From NCBI GenBank assembly GCA_044227665.1, contig JBGAWK010000009.1:6618-70617 (forward strand): a DNA stretch of 64,000 nucleotides, written 5' to 3'. The notes below the pieces were generated by a model. It did no database searches and was not told the DNA's origin. It saw nothing but the letters and a program-made list of their open reading frames with translations. The position numbers and the translations under genes were made by a program. How positions within the stretch are numbered: position 1 is the first letter of the stretch; the number at the start of each line of letters is the position of its first letter. Source of the stretch: JBGAWK01 sp044227665. GTDB taxonomy: Bacteria > Bacteroidota > Bacteroidia > Chitinophagales > JADIYW01. Shown piece by piece: positions 35,196 through 44,982 of the stretch.

Positions 35196-36127
35196 CGGGA
35201 AGAGTAATACTCACTACAGGAAGTTGGTATGAAGTACTCACGGATAATCATGATATTATAAAATGCAGGCTCAGAGGAAAATTAAAATTAGAAGAATTAA
35301 AATCTACGAACCCCATAGCGGTAGGAGATATTGTAGAGATTATAAATGAAGACGCCACAAATGATTTTTGTATTGAGTCTATACATGAACGAAAAAATTA
35401 CATAGTAAGGCAATCTCCGAGACAGAAATTTTACAAACATATCATTGCATCAAATATTGACTACTTCCTAGTCATAGCATGTGTAAGTAAACCTAGAACA
35501 TCATTAGGATTTATTGATAGATGTATTATTGCTGCAGAATGTTTTCACATACCCATAAAAATAATCATCAATAAGAGTGACACTCATAGCGATAAAGATC
35601 ATAAAATCTGTGAGGAATGGTTGAAGTTATATCGCAATGTAGGATATAATATCATGACTACGAGTACTCATACTTTAGAAAATATAGAAGTACTACAGGA
35701 AACCTTGGAACATAGGACTACACTTATTGCAGGACATTCGGGTGTGGGCAAGTCATCCCTACTAAATGTATTATCACCTACTCTGCGACTGCGTACTCAA
35801 AAAATATCCAACAAATGGAATAAAGGGCAGCATACTACTACTTTTGCAACGATGTACATACTTTCAGAGGATACATTCGTTATTGACACACCAGGTATTA
35901 AAGAATTTTTCGTTATTGAAATTGAGCCCGAAGAACTTGGAGGATATTTTGTAGAGTTTCAAGAATTCATGCCCCATTGTAGCTATAATAATTGCTTACA
36001 TAAAAATGAAAAAGACTGTGCGGTCAAAAAAGCTGTAGAAGCAGGTCACATACATCCAGAAAGATATATCAACTACCTAAATATTTTGGATCAGATACAG
36101 AATGTAAAATATTGGGAGCGCATGTAA
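35192..36127 (+). CDS. rsgA: Ribosome small subunit-dependent GTPase RsgA
   Basis: 311 residues. N-terminal OB-fold (about 1-75), then a circularly permuted GTPase domain with motifs in the order G4 NKSD (127-130), G1 GHSGVGKSS (181-189) and G3 DTPG (232-235). A C-terminal zinc site follows (Cys263, Cys268, His270, Cys276). It checks and releases late-assembling 30S subunits. Its ATG overlaps the GGGP synthase stop by four bases. A hairpin terminator includes its stop codon. Confidence 0.96.
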   Translation: MTGRVILTTGSWYEVLTDNHDIIKCRLRGKLKLEELKSTNPIAVGDIVEIINEDATNDFCIESIHERKNYIVRQSPRQKFYKHIIASNIDYFLVIACVSKPRTSLGFIDRCIIAAECFHIPIKIIINKSDTHSDKDHKICEEWLKLYRNVGYNIMTTSTHTLENIEVLQETLEHRTTLIAGHSGVGKSSLLNVLSPTLRLRTQKISNKWNKGQHTTTFATMYILSEDTFVIDTPGIKEFFVIEIEPEELGGYFVEFQEFMPHCSYNNCLHKNEKDCAVKKAVEAGHIHPERYINYLNILDQIQNVKYWERM

Positions 36128-36147
36128 TCGCCCCCAATATTGTATTT
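36108..36147. terminator. Bidirectional terminator overlapping the rsgA stop
   Basis: 13-base arms (aatattgggagcg / cgcccccaatatt, one mismatch) around an 8-base loop that contains the rsgA stop codon, followed by GTATTTTTT. On the other strand it lies directly after the metY stop. Confidence 0.8.
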
Positions 36148-36148
36148 T

Positions 36149-37267
36149 TTAGGATTCCAATGCCTGCGCAAAATCTGCTTTGATATCTTCAATATGCTCT
36201 ATGCCTACAGAAACCCTAACCATTGCCTGAGAAACACCCGATGCTGCTAGTTCATCTGGACTAAGTTGTTCATGTGTAGTAGAGGCAGAATGTATAGCCA
36301 AAGTTTTGGCATCGCCTACATTAGCAACATGAGAGGTAAGTTTCAGGTTATTAATAAATTTCTTTGCAGCCTCAAAGCCCCCTTCTACTTCAAAAGTAAA
36401 AACAGAACCAAAGCCATTTTGGAGATATTGCTTACCCATTTCATAATATGGACTTGAAGGCAGTCCTGTATAGTTTACAGATGCCACCTTCGGGTGATTC
36501 TGTAGCCATTGTGCTAGTGCCAAAGCATTTTCGCAGTGGCGTTCTACGCGCAAGGATAGCGTTTCCAGCCCCTGTAAGAACATAAATGAGTTGAAAGGAC
36601 TCATTGCAGGACCAAAATCCCTGAGACCCTCTACCCTAGCGCGAATAATAAATGCTATATTGCCGAAAGGTCCCGGTGTGCCAAATACGTTCCAAAAATT
36701 CAGCCCATGATAGCCTTCAGAAGGCTCTGTAAATTGGGGATATTTTCCGTTTCCCCAATTAAAATTACCTCCATCTATGATGACACCTCCAATACTTGTA
36801 CCATGCCCACCTATCCACTTAGTCGTAGAAGCTACAACAATATGTGCTCCATGCTCCAAAGGGCGAAATAAATATCCTCCGGCACCAAATGTATTGTCAA
36901 CAATTATTGGAAGGTCATACTTTTCAGAAATAGCCTTAAACTTTTTCCAGTCAGGAACATTTCCACGTGGATTACCTATGGATTCCAAATATATAGCCTT
37001 TGTCTTATCATCTATTCGTCTTTCAAAACTTTCAGGATTATCACCATCTGCGAATCTGCATTCCACACCCAATCTTTTAAAAGCCACCTTGAATTGATTA
37101 TAAGTACCTCCATACAAGAAGGACGTGGACACAAAGTTATCGCCAGCTTGTACTATGTTGTTCAGTGCCAAAAATTGCGCCGACTGCCCCGATGCTGTTG
37201 CTAAGGCTGCAACGCCACCTTCAAGCGCTGCTAAACGCTTCTCCAACACATCGGATGTAGGATTCAT
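36149..37267 (-). CDS. metY: O-acetylhomoserine sulfhydrylase, main part (frameshifted gene)
   Basis: PLP enzyme making homocysteine (or cysteine) from O-acetylhomoserine and sulfide. This frame gives 372 residues, about 57 short of the family. PLP Lys150 is in STTKWIGGHG, Asp124 in VDNTFG pairs with the cofactor nitrogen, and SFLYGGTYNQF is conserved. The missing N-terminus is intact just upstream in another frame (37264-37440), separated by a one-base deletion in the codons of the conserved YSRIMNPT motif. This frame restarts at the native Met of that motif. Either a sequencing error, an inactivating mutation, or a split product: the lost Tyr-Ser-Arg normally helps hold PLP phosphate in the neighbouring subunit. 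Confidence 0.88.
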   Translation of the reverse strand: MNPTSDVLEKRLAALEGGVAALATASGQSAQFLALNNIVQAGDNFVSTSFLYGGTYNQFKVAFKRLGVECRFADGDNPESFERRIDDKTKAIYLESIGNPRGNVPDWKKFKAISEKYDLPIIVDNTFGAGGYLFRPLEHGAHIVVASTTKWIGGHGTSIGGVIIDGGNFNWGNGKYPQFTEPSEGYHGLNFWNVFGTPGPFGNIAFIIRARVEGLRDFGPAMSPFNSFMFLQGLETLSLRVERHCENALALAQWLQNHPKVASVNYTGLPSSPYYEMGKQYLQNGFGSVFTFEVEGGFEAAKKFINNLKLTSHVANVGDAKTLAIHSASTTHEQLSPDELAASGVSQAMVRVSVGIEHIEDIKADFAQALES

Positions 37268-37440
37268 AATACGCGATATATATTACCAAACTCCCTCAGC
37301 CCAAAAAGATTGGCCGCATGTTCTGTATCCTTAAATTGATAAGACGATGTCTGATATATGGGCACGGCACGTGAGCCAGTAGTAGGATCAGATTCCTGCC
37401 CGGCATGTAATTGTAGAGTCTCAAAACGATAATTAGTCAT
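37264..37440 (-). pseudogene. metY: N-terminal fragment of frameshifted metY
   Basis: 58 codons from the ATG at 37440. They read as the normal MetY N-terminus (FETLQLHAGQESDPTTGSRA, PIYQTSSYQF, HAANLFGLREFGNIY) and then leave frame, giving RVL and a TGA. The expected TATTCGCGT has become TATCGCGT, a loss of one T. The TGA overlaps the ATG of the main part (ATGA), so termination and restart could be coupled if the mutation is real. Confidence 0.85.
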
Positions 37441-37548
37441 AATAATTTTTATTTAAGGCTAAGATAATTGCAAAGAATATTAATTCCAAAAAAATATTCT
37501 TTCATTGCCTCGGGTTTAAACCTTATTTGTATTTTTAGAAAAAAAAGA

Positions 37549-39036
37549 ATGAACTTTCAAGAATATAGAAGGCACGATGCCGTAGGTTTGGCTGCATTGG
37601 TAAGAAGTGGTGAAGTAAGTGCTGAAAATCTTTTGGATATTGCCATTGCACGACATCAGCAAGTAAACCCTACAATCAATGCGGTAGTTACTGAGCTTTT
37701 TGACTTTGCCCGTGATTCTACGAAGAAAATCAATAAAGAGTCTCCATTTTGTGGTGTTCCATTTCTGATGAAAGATTTGGGCTTACAAATAAAAGGTACG
37801 CGATATACGAATGCATCCAAAATACAAAAAGATTATATTTCCATAGCAACAAGTACCGTCGCACAGAAAATAATAGACAGTGGTCTTATCGTGATGGGAA
37901 AGTCAAATACTTCCGAATTTGGCACTAGCCCATTTGTAGAAAGCGAACTATATGGTCCTGCTCGCAATCCTTGGAATACAAAACATACTACCGGAGGTTC
38001 TAGTGGAGGCAGTGCAGCAGCCGTAGCTGCGGGTATTGTTCCGCTTGCTACGGCAAATGATGGTGGAGGCTCTATACGCATTCCTGCGAGTTGTAATGGA
38101 TTGTTGGGTCTCAAGCCTTCGAGATTGCGTGTATCGCATGGCCCTCAGGATGGTCTTACTTGGAGTGGTGCTGCCAATCATGAGCTATGCGTATCACGAA
38201 GTGTGAGAGACACAGCTCAATATCTAGATGTAGTAATGGGCAATAGCATAGGCGATCCTTATCTCCTACAAAAACCAGAAATGCCCTATATGAAAGCTAT
38301 AGAGATTGCTCCTCGCAAACTAAAGATTGCTTATAGTGATGAACACCCTTTCCATGAACAAGACCCCGAAAATATTGCTGCAATTAAGCACACTATTGCC
38401 TTGCTTAAAGAGGCAGGTCATGATGTAGAGCAGATTGCAATTCCTTATGACAGTAAGCTGGTACGCGACTGCCTATATACTTTAGTCATGGGCGAGCTTT
38501 CGGCCACTATAGATCATGTTGCAGCCATGCAGGGCAAAAAAGCAAATATTGACGAGATAGAACCCACAAACTGGCTTTTATATATTTTAGGTAAAAATCT
38601 TAGTGCTAACGAATTTTGTCAGGCAAAACTCCAATGGAATGTGCTTTGCCGCCAGATGGAAAAATTCCACCAAAAATATGACATTTTACTTACACCCACA
38701 CTGGGCATGAAACCCTTTGAAATAGGTGCTTTGCAACCCAAACCTTGGGAGCTCACGGCTCTAAAGTCACTCAATAGATTAAATATGTCCGGCTTACTGA
38801 AACATTCTTCACTGATTGAGGATACTAAAGAAAAGATATTCAAGTGGATGCCCTATCCGGCACTTGCCAACCTCACAGGACAGCCCTGTGTTTCTGTACC
38901 CCTTTATCAGTCCATAGATGGATTACCCATAGGTGTCATGTTCACGGCACCATTTGGTGATGAAGCTACCCTCTTACAATTGTCACGGCAACTCGAAGTC
39001 ATACAACCTTGGCTACAAAATGTACCTGTACTATAG
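37549..39036 (+). CDS. Amidase signature family hydrolase
   Basis: 495 residues from the ATG at 37549; the frame is open 27 codons upstream but that part is not family-like. The amidase-signature triad is complete: Lys75 in FLMKDLG, cis-Ser151 in GGSSGGSAAAVAAG, nucleophile Ser175 in DGGGSIRIPAS. These enzymes hydrolyse amides to acid and ammonia; substrates include fatty amides, 6-aminohexanoate dimers and glutamine on tRNA. No GatB/GatC partner is nearby and the C-terminal half is not GatA-like, so a stand-alone amidase is more likely. No signal peptide. Confidence 0.9.
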   Translation: MNFQEYRRHDAVGLAALVRSGEVSAENLLDIAIARHQQVNPTINAVVTELFDFARDSTKKINKESPFCGVPFLMKDLGLQIKGTRYTNASKIQKDYISIATSTVAQKIIDSGLIVMGKSNTSEFGTSPFVESELYGPARNPWNTKHTTGGSSGGSAAAVAAGIVPLATANDGGGSIRIPASCNGLLGLKPSRLRVSHGPQDGLTWSGAANHELCVSRSVRDTAQYLDVVMGNSIGDPYLLQKPEMPYMKAIEIAPRKLKIAYSDEHPFHEQDPENIAAIKHTIALLKEAGHDVEQIAIPYDSKLVRDCLYTLVMGELSATIDHVAAMQGKKANIDEIEPTNWLLYILGKNLSANEFCQAKLQWNVLCRQMEKFHQKYDILLTPTLGMKPFEIGALQPKPWELTALKSLNRLNMSGLLKHSSLIEDTKEKIFKWMPYPALANLTGQPCVSVPLYQSIDGLPIGVMFTAPFGDEATLLQLSRQLEVIQPWLQNVPVL

Positions 39037-39088
39037 TCAACTTTTCTTTTGAAAAACATAGTTAATTTTTACAATCTAATTAAAACCA

Positions 39089-40873
39089 ATGATGAGAAAG
39101 TTATTATTCATTATCAGTTTATTTACAAGTACTATAAGCCTAAATGCTCAATACTACAATGACTATTATCTAAAGATTTCTAAATCTTATAATGAGATGA
39201 CAGAGATTACGGAATACGCTTCAGTAGGCGGCAACTATACTTCTGCCTTACACTATCTTGAAAAATTGGATAAAAAGTCTTTGCCTTATATCTCTAATAT
39301 ATCACTGCTGAAATACAATACATCAGGAAAAGATAGCGCCTATTATTTTTTAGAAAATAGCGCCCTAAGCAATAAAGATAAGCTATTCATAAAATGGTGG
39401 ATAGCAGACCTAACGAAAAATATAGAGGATGAAGAAACCCTAAGGAACAACTTTACTGCCACCTATCGAGAGAGCATTCCTATGCTCAAACATATATACA
39501 TGACCAATATCTCGGATTATTACTATCTGAAAGATAAAAGTGCGACTATGCTCGAAAATATTGATTTAGTTACTAAAAATTATGTTTTAGACACTAATGA
39601 TATTATTTTCTTCGAACTCATGAAATGTCAGATTTATGATAGAAATGATTGGAGGAAATGCGAAATCATAGACATTCTTTCCTCTCTTTGGGAAAAATAT
39701 CCGCAGTATCTGGATAAGAAACAATTACTGAATACGATAGAGGATTGTGAAACACAAGCCTGTAATGGACTCCGAAAGAACCTAATTTTTGCTAAAACTC
39801 CGGTTACGATAGAGCCAAAGATAAAAGATCTTATCAGTCATATAGACAGCTTTTTGGATCATGAATCAGAAATAACTGACAACCCTGACAGCCTCAATGT
39901 ATTTTGTGCCTCACTGCTAGATAGACTTTCCAACGCCGATAGTAAACTCATGTACGAAAAAATGCTTGGCATCATAAAGTTGATGACTATGACTTCCTAT
40001 TATTCCTCTACGCTCAAAGAAATCTCTATTGACAAGCTGGATTATCCTATAGATTTTCGTCAAAAAATAAAGTCTTCGTCAGAAAAATCTGATTTGTTTG
40101 AGCTATTTGAAGAAGATATACAAATCATGTCCGTAATTCTTCCCGATATTAGTGATATAATTGGTCAAGAATTTAATATAGACTTGAAAAACAATAAACT
40201 CTCTACCTATAAAACACTCACTAGAGAAGATATTTCTACATTATTGGGATACAGAAACTTATTCCTCTTTGTCCTAGAATATTTTAAATATGATTTTTCT
40301 GAAATAGAAAATATTAAAGAAAGTTGGGCAGACGCATCTCCTATTCTTTCAGACGAAGATGAATTTCAAGAATTTGAAGCATCAGTAGAAAATAATCCAC
40401 TTTTCCTATCTGATAGCCGGTATGATTTCCCTGACATAAATAATAGCAAAGAGCTACAGAAAACTATAGCTATTTTCAACAAAGAAATATCCAAATTTCC
40501 AGGTTCTAGTTCTATCATGCAGTCAAAACTGGAATTTATAGATATGTATTATAAAGATTATAAAACAGACCAAAGCTATATGGTTTACGAGTATTTTGAT
40601 ACTGCCATTGACTTATGCAATATTGTACAAAATATAGGAAATAGTGATGTACACGACAAGAACTTCTATCATCTTTTTGATTTACAAACTGAACTGAGTT
40701 ATAAATATTACTACAACAAATATGAACCCTTCAAAGAAATGGTCACTCTTTTATCTAAGTCCGACAAAAACAAGCTCATACACAAATTAGAAAAGCTAAC
40801 TTCCGAAAAACCCAAACAGCAAAACCTAAATATTCTATTTACAAGTATAAAAAATGGCTACTATGAAGACTAA
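39089..40873 (+). CDS. Secreted protein of unknown function
   Basis: 594 residues with a clear signal peptide (1-21, ending SLNAQ). The mature protein is rich in Asp, Glu, Lys, Ser and Tyr and looks mostly helical. Helix-rich segments separated by acidic patches (ITDNPDSLN, SDEDEFQEFEAS) suggest a repeat solenoid, but no domain can be named. No sorting domain is seen at the C-terminus, so it is probably periplasmic. It overlaps the following WG-repeat gene by about 20 bases, implying joint expression. Confidence 0.7.
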   Translation: MMRKLLFIISLFTSTISLNAQYYNDYYLKISKSYNEMTEITEYASVGGNYTSALHYLEKLDKKSLPYISNISLLKYNTSGKDSAYYFLENSALSNKDKLFIKWWIADLTKNIEDEETLRNNFTATYRESIPMLKHIYMTNISDYYYLKDKSATMLENIDLVTKNYVLDTNDIIFFELMKCQIYDRNDWRKCEIIDILSSLWEKYPQYLDKKQLLNTIEDCETQACNGLRKNLIFAKTPVTIEPKIKDLISHIDSFLDHESEITDNPDSLNVFCASLLDRLSNADSKLMYEKMLGIIKLMTMTSYYSSTLKEISIDKLDYPIDFRQKIKSSSEKSDLFELFEEDIQIMSVILPDISDIIGQEFNIDLKNNKLSTYKTLTREDISTLLGYRNLFLFVLEYFKYDFSEIENIKESWADASPILSDEDEFQEFEASVENNPLFLSDSRYDFPDINNSKELQKTIAIFNKEISKFPGSSSIMQSKLEFIDMYYKDYKTDQSYMVYEYFDTAIDLCNIVQNIGNSDVHDKNFYHLFDLQTELSYKYYYNKYEPFKEMVTLLSKSDKNKLIHKLEKLTSEKPKQQNLNILFTSIKNGYYED

Positions 40874-42023
40874 AATTTTTATTTTACTGTCTCTCCTGAT
40901 ATCAGGGAATATATTGGCTCAGGACAATAGCTTAGTCCCTTACAAAGAAGGTAGCTTGTATGGATTTATGGATACATTAGGACATATTCTTATACCACCA
41001 AAATATCAAGAGGTACAGGATATGAATTTTTATTACGACACACTCACTGACAAAGCTAGTGCCCTATATATTGTAAAACTTGACGGCACCATCAAAGTAA
41101 TAGATCAAAATGACAAAGTATATTTTATACCTACAGAAAAATATGATAGTGTATTTTCTGTCAATCTACTGAAAGATAGATTTATCACTCAGAAAGCTAA
41201 GAATTATGGTTTCATTCTACGCAATAAGGCCATAATTCCCTGTATTTACGATGACATACTTCCGCATTACAACAACTCTTGCTTAGTCAAAAAAAATGGA
41301 TTTACAGGCATGATAGACCAAGAAGGCACTATCAAAATTCCATTACAATACCAAGATATTGAGTTTGCAGGCTTCACAGACTCAAGTGTAGTATGGTTGG
41401 CTAAAGGCATGATAGCAAAAGAGTATTATGAAGATAAACGCACAGAATTCATAGACTATGGCGAAGGAACTAAATTTAGCAATTTTCCGGAAGATGCTAT
41501 AAGCGTAAGCGAAGTACGCAGCGGTGATAATGAGGCTATCGAAAAACTTAAAAACAACTATGATAGAGTAAAACATATATATCAACTCGATGATTGGTAT
41601 TATGTAGAAAGGAATAAAAAATGGGGAATATATGACCTTAAAAAGGATATGGAAATCATGACTCCTAAATACGACGACATAGATTTTTTGTACAATATCT
41701 ATACAGACAATGAAATATTATTTAGAGTGACTTCCGATGACAAGCAGGGAGTCATCAATCAACATGGCAAAGTACATGTTCCATTAAATATGGATAGCGT
41801 AAGTGATGTATATAATAATATGTGTGGCATCACAAAAGATGAAAAGTACGGCGTATTTATCTTAAATACAGTGTATCCCTACATTGCACCCATATATGAT
41901 ACATTATCACCGGACAATTATATCCTTGTCAATAGAAATTGGTCATTTTTACTTTTCCTTGTCGAACGCAATGGCAAGCAATTTTATGTAGGTGAAAATG
42001 GTGTAGAATATACTACGCACTAA
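40854..42023 (+). CDS. Secreted WG-repeat protein
   Basis: 389 residues. Signal peptide (ending GNILAQ); either of two in-frame ATGs (40854 or 40863) may start it, both inside the previous gene. The mature protein is built of WG-type beta repeats, e.g. GSLYGFMDTLGHILIPPKY, NYGFILRNKAIIPCIYDD, GFTGMIDQEGTIKIPLQYQ and KKWGIYDLKKDMEIMTPKYDD, about six to seven units. WG-repeat proteins are common in Bacteroidota and thought to bind partners; no enzyme activity is implied. Its last 11 bases overlap the end of convergent uvrA. Confidence 0.82.
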   Translation: MATMKTKIFILLSLLISGNILAQDNSLVPYKEGSLYGFMDTLGHILIPPKYQEVQDMNFYYDTLTDKASALYIVKLDGTIKVIDQNDKVYFIPTEKYDSVFSVNLLKDRFITQKAKNYGFILRNKAIIPCIYDDILPHYNNSCLVKKNGFTGMIDQEGTIKIPLQYQDIEFAGFTDSSVVWLAKGMIAKEYYEDKRTEFIDYGEGTKFSNFPEDAISVSEVRSGDNEAIEKLKNNYDRVKHIYQLDDWYYVERNKKWGIYDLKKDMEIMTPKYDDIDFLYNIYTDNEILFRVTSDDKQGVINQHGKVHVPLNMDSVSDVYNNMCGITKDEKYGVFILNTVYPYIAPIYDTLSPDNYILVNRNWSFLLFLVERNGKQFYVGENGVEYTTH

Positions 42024-44865
42024 GCTCTTCTTTCAGGAATTTTCCTGTGATACTATGAGTATGTATGGCTACTTCTTCGGGAGTGCCTGTTGCTACAATT
42101 TCTCCGCCACCCTTGCCCCCTTCGGGACCTAAGTCTATGATGTAGTCTGCCACTTTTATCACATCCATATTATGCTCTACCACCAGTACGGTATTACCTT
42201 TGTCCACCAATTTCTGAAGTACTTCCAGCAATACTTTAATGTCCTGAAAATGTAGTCCTGTAGTAGGCTCGTCCAATATATATATGGTCTTACCTGTATC
42301 TTTTTTCGACAACTCTTCCGATAGTTTTACGCGCTGTGCCTCGCCACCACTAAGGGTTGTCGCAGGCTGTCCCAATTTGATATATCCTAATCCTACATCA
42401 TGGAGTGTCCTAATTTTCCTATAAATTGAAGGTATATTTTCAAAAAAAACTACGGCTTCTTCTACCGTCATCTCCAATACATCGAAGATAGATTTGCCTT
42501 TATATTGCACTTCCAATGTCTCTCTATTGTAACGCTTGCCATTACACTGACTACACAGCACATGTACATCAGGTAGAAAATTCATTTCTATGACCTTCAT
42601 CCCGCCACCCATACACTCTTCACACCTTCCTCCTTGCACATTGAAAGAAAATCGCCCCGACTTATAGCCCCTGATTTGTGCATCTGGCAGAGAGGCAAAT
42701 AAATTCCTAATATGATCAAAGACGCCTATATAAGTAGCAGGATTGGAACGAGGTGTACGTCCTATAGGTGACTGGTCTATTTCTATAACTTTATCCAGAT
42801 GTTCCAGTCCATTTACAGCTTTATAAGGCAAGGGCTGATAATGAGATCTGAAATAATGCTGATTGAGTATAGGATATAATGTTTCGTTTATAAGTGTGGA
42901 CTTTCCGCTCCCTGACACCCCGGTAACACATACAAATGTCGCTAAAGGAATATCTACATCTACGGATTTCAAATTATTGCCATTTGCGCCCTTCAACGTG
43001 AGCATCTTGCCGCTTCCAGTTCTACGATTTTCAGGGACAGCTATCTTTATCTTACCATTCAGGAATCCTGCAGTCAAGGTATCAGCCCGAACAAAATCTT
43101 GGGGGATATCGGCATCCACAATGATGCCACCATGTACTCCTGCTCCCGGCCCCATATCTATAATATAGTCGGAAGCCATCATAATATCTTTGTCGTGTTC
43201 TACCACCAATACAGTATTGCCAATTTGTGTAAGATTGCGCAGTGCTTGTATAAGCCTCATATTGTCGCGCTGATGCAGCCCTATACTAGGCTCATCCAAT
43301 ATATAGGTAATACCTTTGAGCTGTGAACCTATCTGTGATGCCAGCCTAATGCGCTGTGACTCACCACCTGATAGTGTACCACTTTGCCTATTGAGGTGTA
43401 GGTAATGTAATCCTACATCTAGAAGGAAACCTATCCTACTTTTCAATTCTTTGAGTATATCTCGAGCTATAATTTTATTTTTTTCATCATAAGTATCATA
43501 AATACCCTCCACCCAGCTATGCAGTTCCACCAAAGTTTTCTCCGACACTAGTGCAATGTTTTCTCCTGCTATTTTGAAGAAAAGAGCATCCTTCTTCAGG
43601 CGTGAGCCATGGCAGGTAGGACACTGCACCTCAGAGATATAGTTAGAAGCCCAGTTCTTCAGGGCTTCCGTCACGGGTTGGTTATAATTTTGTTCTATCT
43701 GATTTGCTATACCATCATAGTTGAGTTTATAAAGTATTTTCTTTCCATTGAATTCCTTAGTAACCTCCAAGGGCTGCTCTGTACCATAGAGCAAATATTC
43801 TTGCGTCAGTGGATTGAGTTGCAACCAAGGGGTATTAACTTGCTCCTTCTGTAACGTCAAGATTTGCGCTATCATATCAAAGCTATGGTTCTGCTTATAT
43901 TTCCCTAATGGTGCTAAAGCACCCTCTTTGATAGACAGCTCGGGATGCGGAATTATCTTGCTCACATCTACCACAGAAGCCGTACCCAAGCCATTGCATT
44001 GGGGACAAGCGCCATAGGGTGAGTTGAAGGAAAAGGTATTTGGGGAAGGTTCCTCGTACGAGATGCCCGTGGTTGGACATATTAGTGTGCGGCTGAATAT
44101 CGCCGTCTTATCACCATCATACAGATACACAAAAAGTAATCCCTTGCCCAATTTCAGTGCCAAGGCTACAGCCTCCCTTATGCGCTGCTCAGGCATCTCT
44201 CCCATCACAAAGCGGTCTATCACTACTTCTATATCATGAACTTTATACCTATCCAACTGCATCTTGGGCTTTATCTCTTCAAATTCTCCATCTATGCGCA
44301 CTTTAGTAAAACCCTGTTTGCGAATATCTTCGAAGAGCTCCCTGTAGTGTCCTTTTCTACCTCTTACCAATGGCGATAATATGGCTACCCTTTGTCCTTC
44401 AAATCTTTCCTGTATTATTTGTATAATCTGCTCTTCGGAATAGCGAACCATTAGCTCCCCCGTATTATAGGAGTATGCCTGCGCAGTTCGAGCATATAGC
44501 AAGCGTAGAAAGTCATAAATTTCCGTAACTGTACCCACAGTAGAGCGGGGACTGCGATGTGTCGTCTTTTGTTCTATAGAGATGACAGGACTAAGTCCTT
44601 CTATCTTATCTACATCGGGGCGTTCCAGTGTCCCCATGAATTGTTTGGCATAACCTGAGATACTATCGAGATACCTGCGTTGCCCTTCTGCATATAATGT
44701 ATCAAAAGCTAAGGATGATTTACCGCTACCACTCAATCCCGTAATTACTACAAACTGATTACGAGGAATATGAACATCTATATCTTTGAGGTTGTGTTCC
44801 CGTGCGCCATATACATGTATGTGGGGTGTGTCTTTGTCTTTTGTTATGTCCTTACGTTTCGACAT
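42013..44865 (-). CDS. uvrA: Excinuclease ABC subunit A
   Basis: 950 residues, full length. DNA damage sensor of nucleotide excision repair. Two ABC cassettes: Walker A GLSGSGKS at 43-50 and GVSGSGKST near 656, signatures LSGGESQRIRLAS and LSGGEAQRVKLSEE. The C-terminal zinc module has CEEC and CSQC; the middle one has CPTC. The first zinc module keeps CPQC but its first pair is CPTTG, with one Cys replaced by Thr; I believe this is usual in Bacteroidota. It overlaps the WG-repeat gene by 11 bases at the 3' end. Confidence 0.97.
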   Translation of the reverse strand: MSKRKDITKDKDTPHIHVYGAREHNLKDIDVHIPRNQFVVITGLSGSGKSSLAFDTLYAEGQRRYLDSISGYAKQFMGTLERPDVDKIEGLSPVISIEQKTTHRSPRSTVGTVTEIYDFLRLLYARTAQAYSYNTGELMVRYSEEQIIQIIQERFEGQRVAILSPLVRGRKGHYRELFEDIRKQGFTKVRIDGEFEEIKPKMQLDRYKVHDIEVVIDRFVMGEMPEQRIREAVALALKLGKGLLFVYLYDGDKTAIFSRTLICPTTGISYEEPSPNTFSFNSPYGACPQCNGLGTASVVDVSKIIPHPELSIKEGALAPLGKYKQNHSFDMIAQILTLQKEQVNTPWLQLNPLTQEYLLYGTEQPLEVTKEFNGKKILYKLNYDGIANQIEQNYNQPVTEALKNWASNYISEVQCPTCHGSRLKKDALFFKIAGENIALVSEKTLVELHSWVEGIYDTYDEKNKIIARDILKELKSRIGFLLDVGLHYLHLNRQSGTLSGGESQRIRLASQIGSQLKGITYILDEPSIGLHQRDNMRLIQALRNLTQIGNTVLVVEHDKDIMMASDYIIDMGPGAGVHGGIIVDADIPQDFVRADTLTAGFLNGKIKIAVPENRRTGSGKMLTLKGANGNNLKSVDVDIPLATFVCVTGVSGSGKSTLINETLYPILNQHYFRSHYQPLPYKAVNGLEHLDKVIEIDQSPIGRTPRSNPATYIGVFDHIRNLFASLPDAQIRGYKSGRFSFNVQGGRCEECMGGGMKVIEMNFLPDVHVLCSQCNGKRYNRETLEVQYKGKSIFDVLEMTVEEAVVFFENIPSIYRKIRTLHDVGLGYIKLGQPATTLSGGEAQRVKLSEELSKKDTGKTIYILDEPTTGLHFQDIKVLLEVLQKLVDKGNTVLVVEHNMDVIKVADYIIDLGPEGGKGGGEIVATGTPEEVAIHTHSITGKFLKEELSA

Positions 44866-44872
44866 TCTTATG

Positions 44873-44904
44873 CAAAGGTAGGTATTCGTGCTGGCAGTTT
44901 ACAA
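44873..44904 (-). promoter_or_regulatory. Promoter of uvrA
   Basis: Minus strand: TTG, 21-base spacer, TACCTTTG, seven bases before the ATG at 44865. Good consensus; very short leader predicted. Confidence 0.65.
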
Positions 44905-44970
44905 ATTAGAATTCATGGACATTGATATATATTTTCCTCATATTGTAAAAAAATTCAAATATTAAAATTC

Positions 44971-44978
44971 TACTTTTG
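44971..44978 (+). promoter_or_regulatory. -7 box of the serine hydrolase gene
   Basis: TACTTTTG, four bases before the ATG at 44983, so the mRNA is probably leaderless. Nearest TTG (44943-44945) is 25 bases upstream. Confidence 0.5.
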
Positions 44979-44982
44979 CCTA

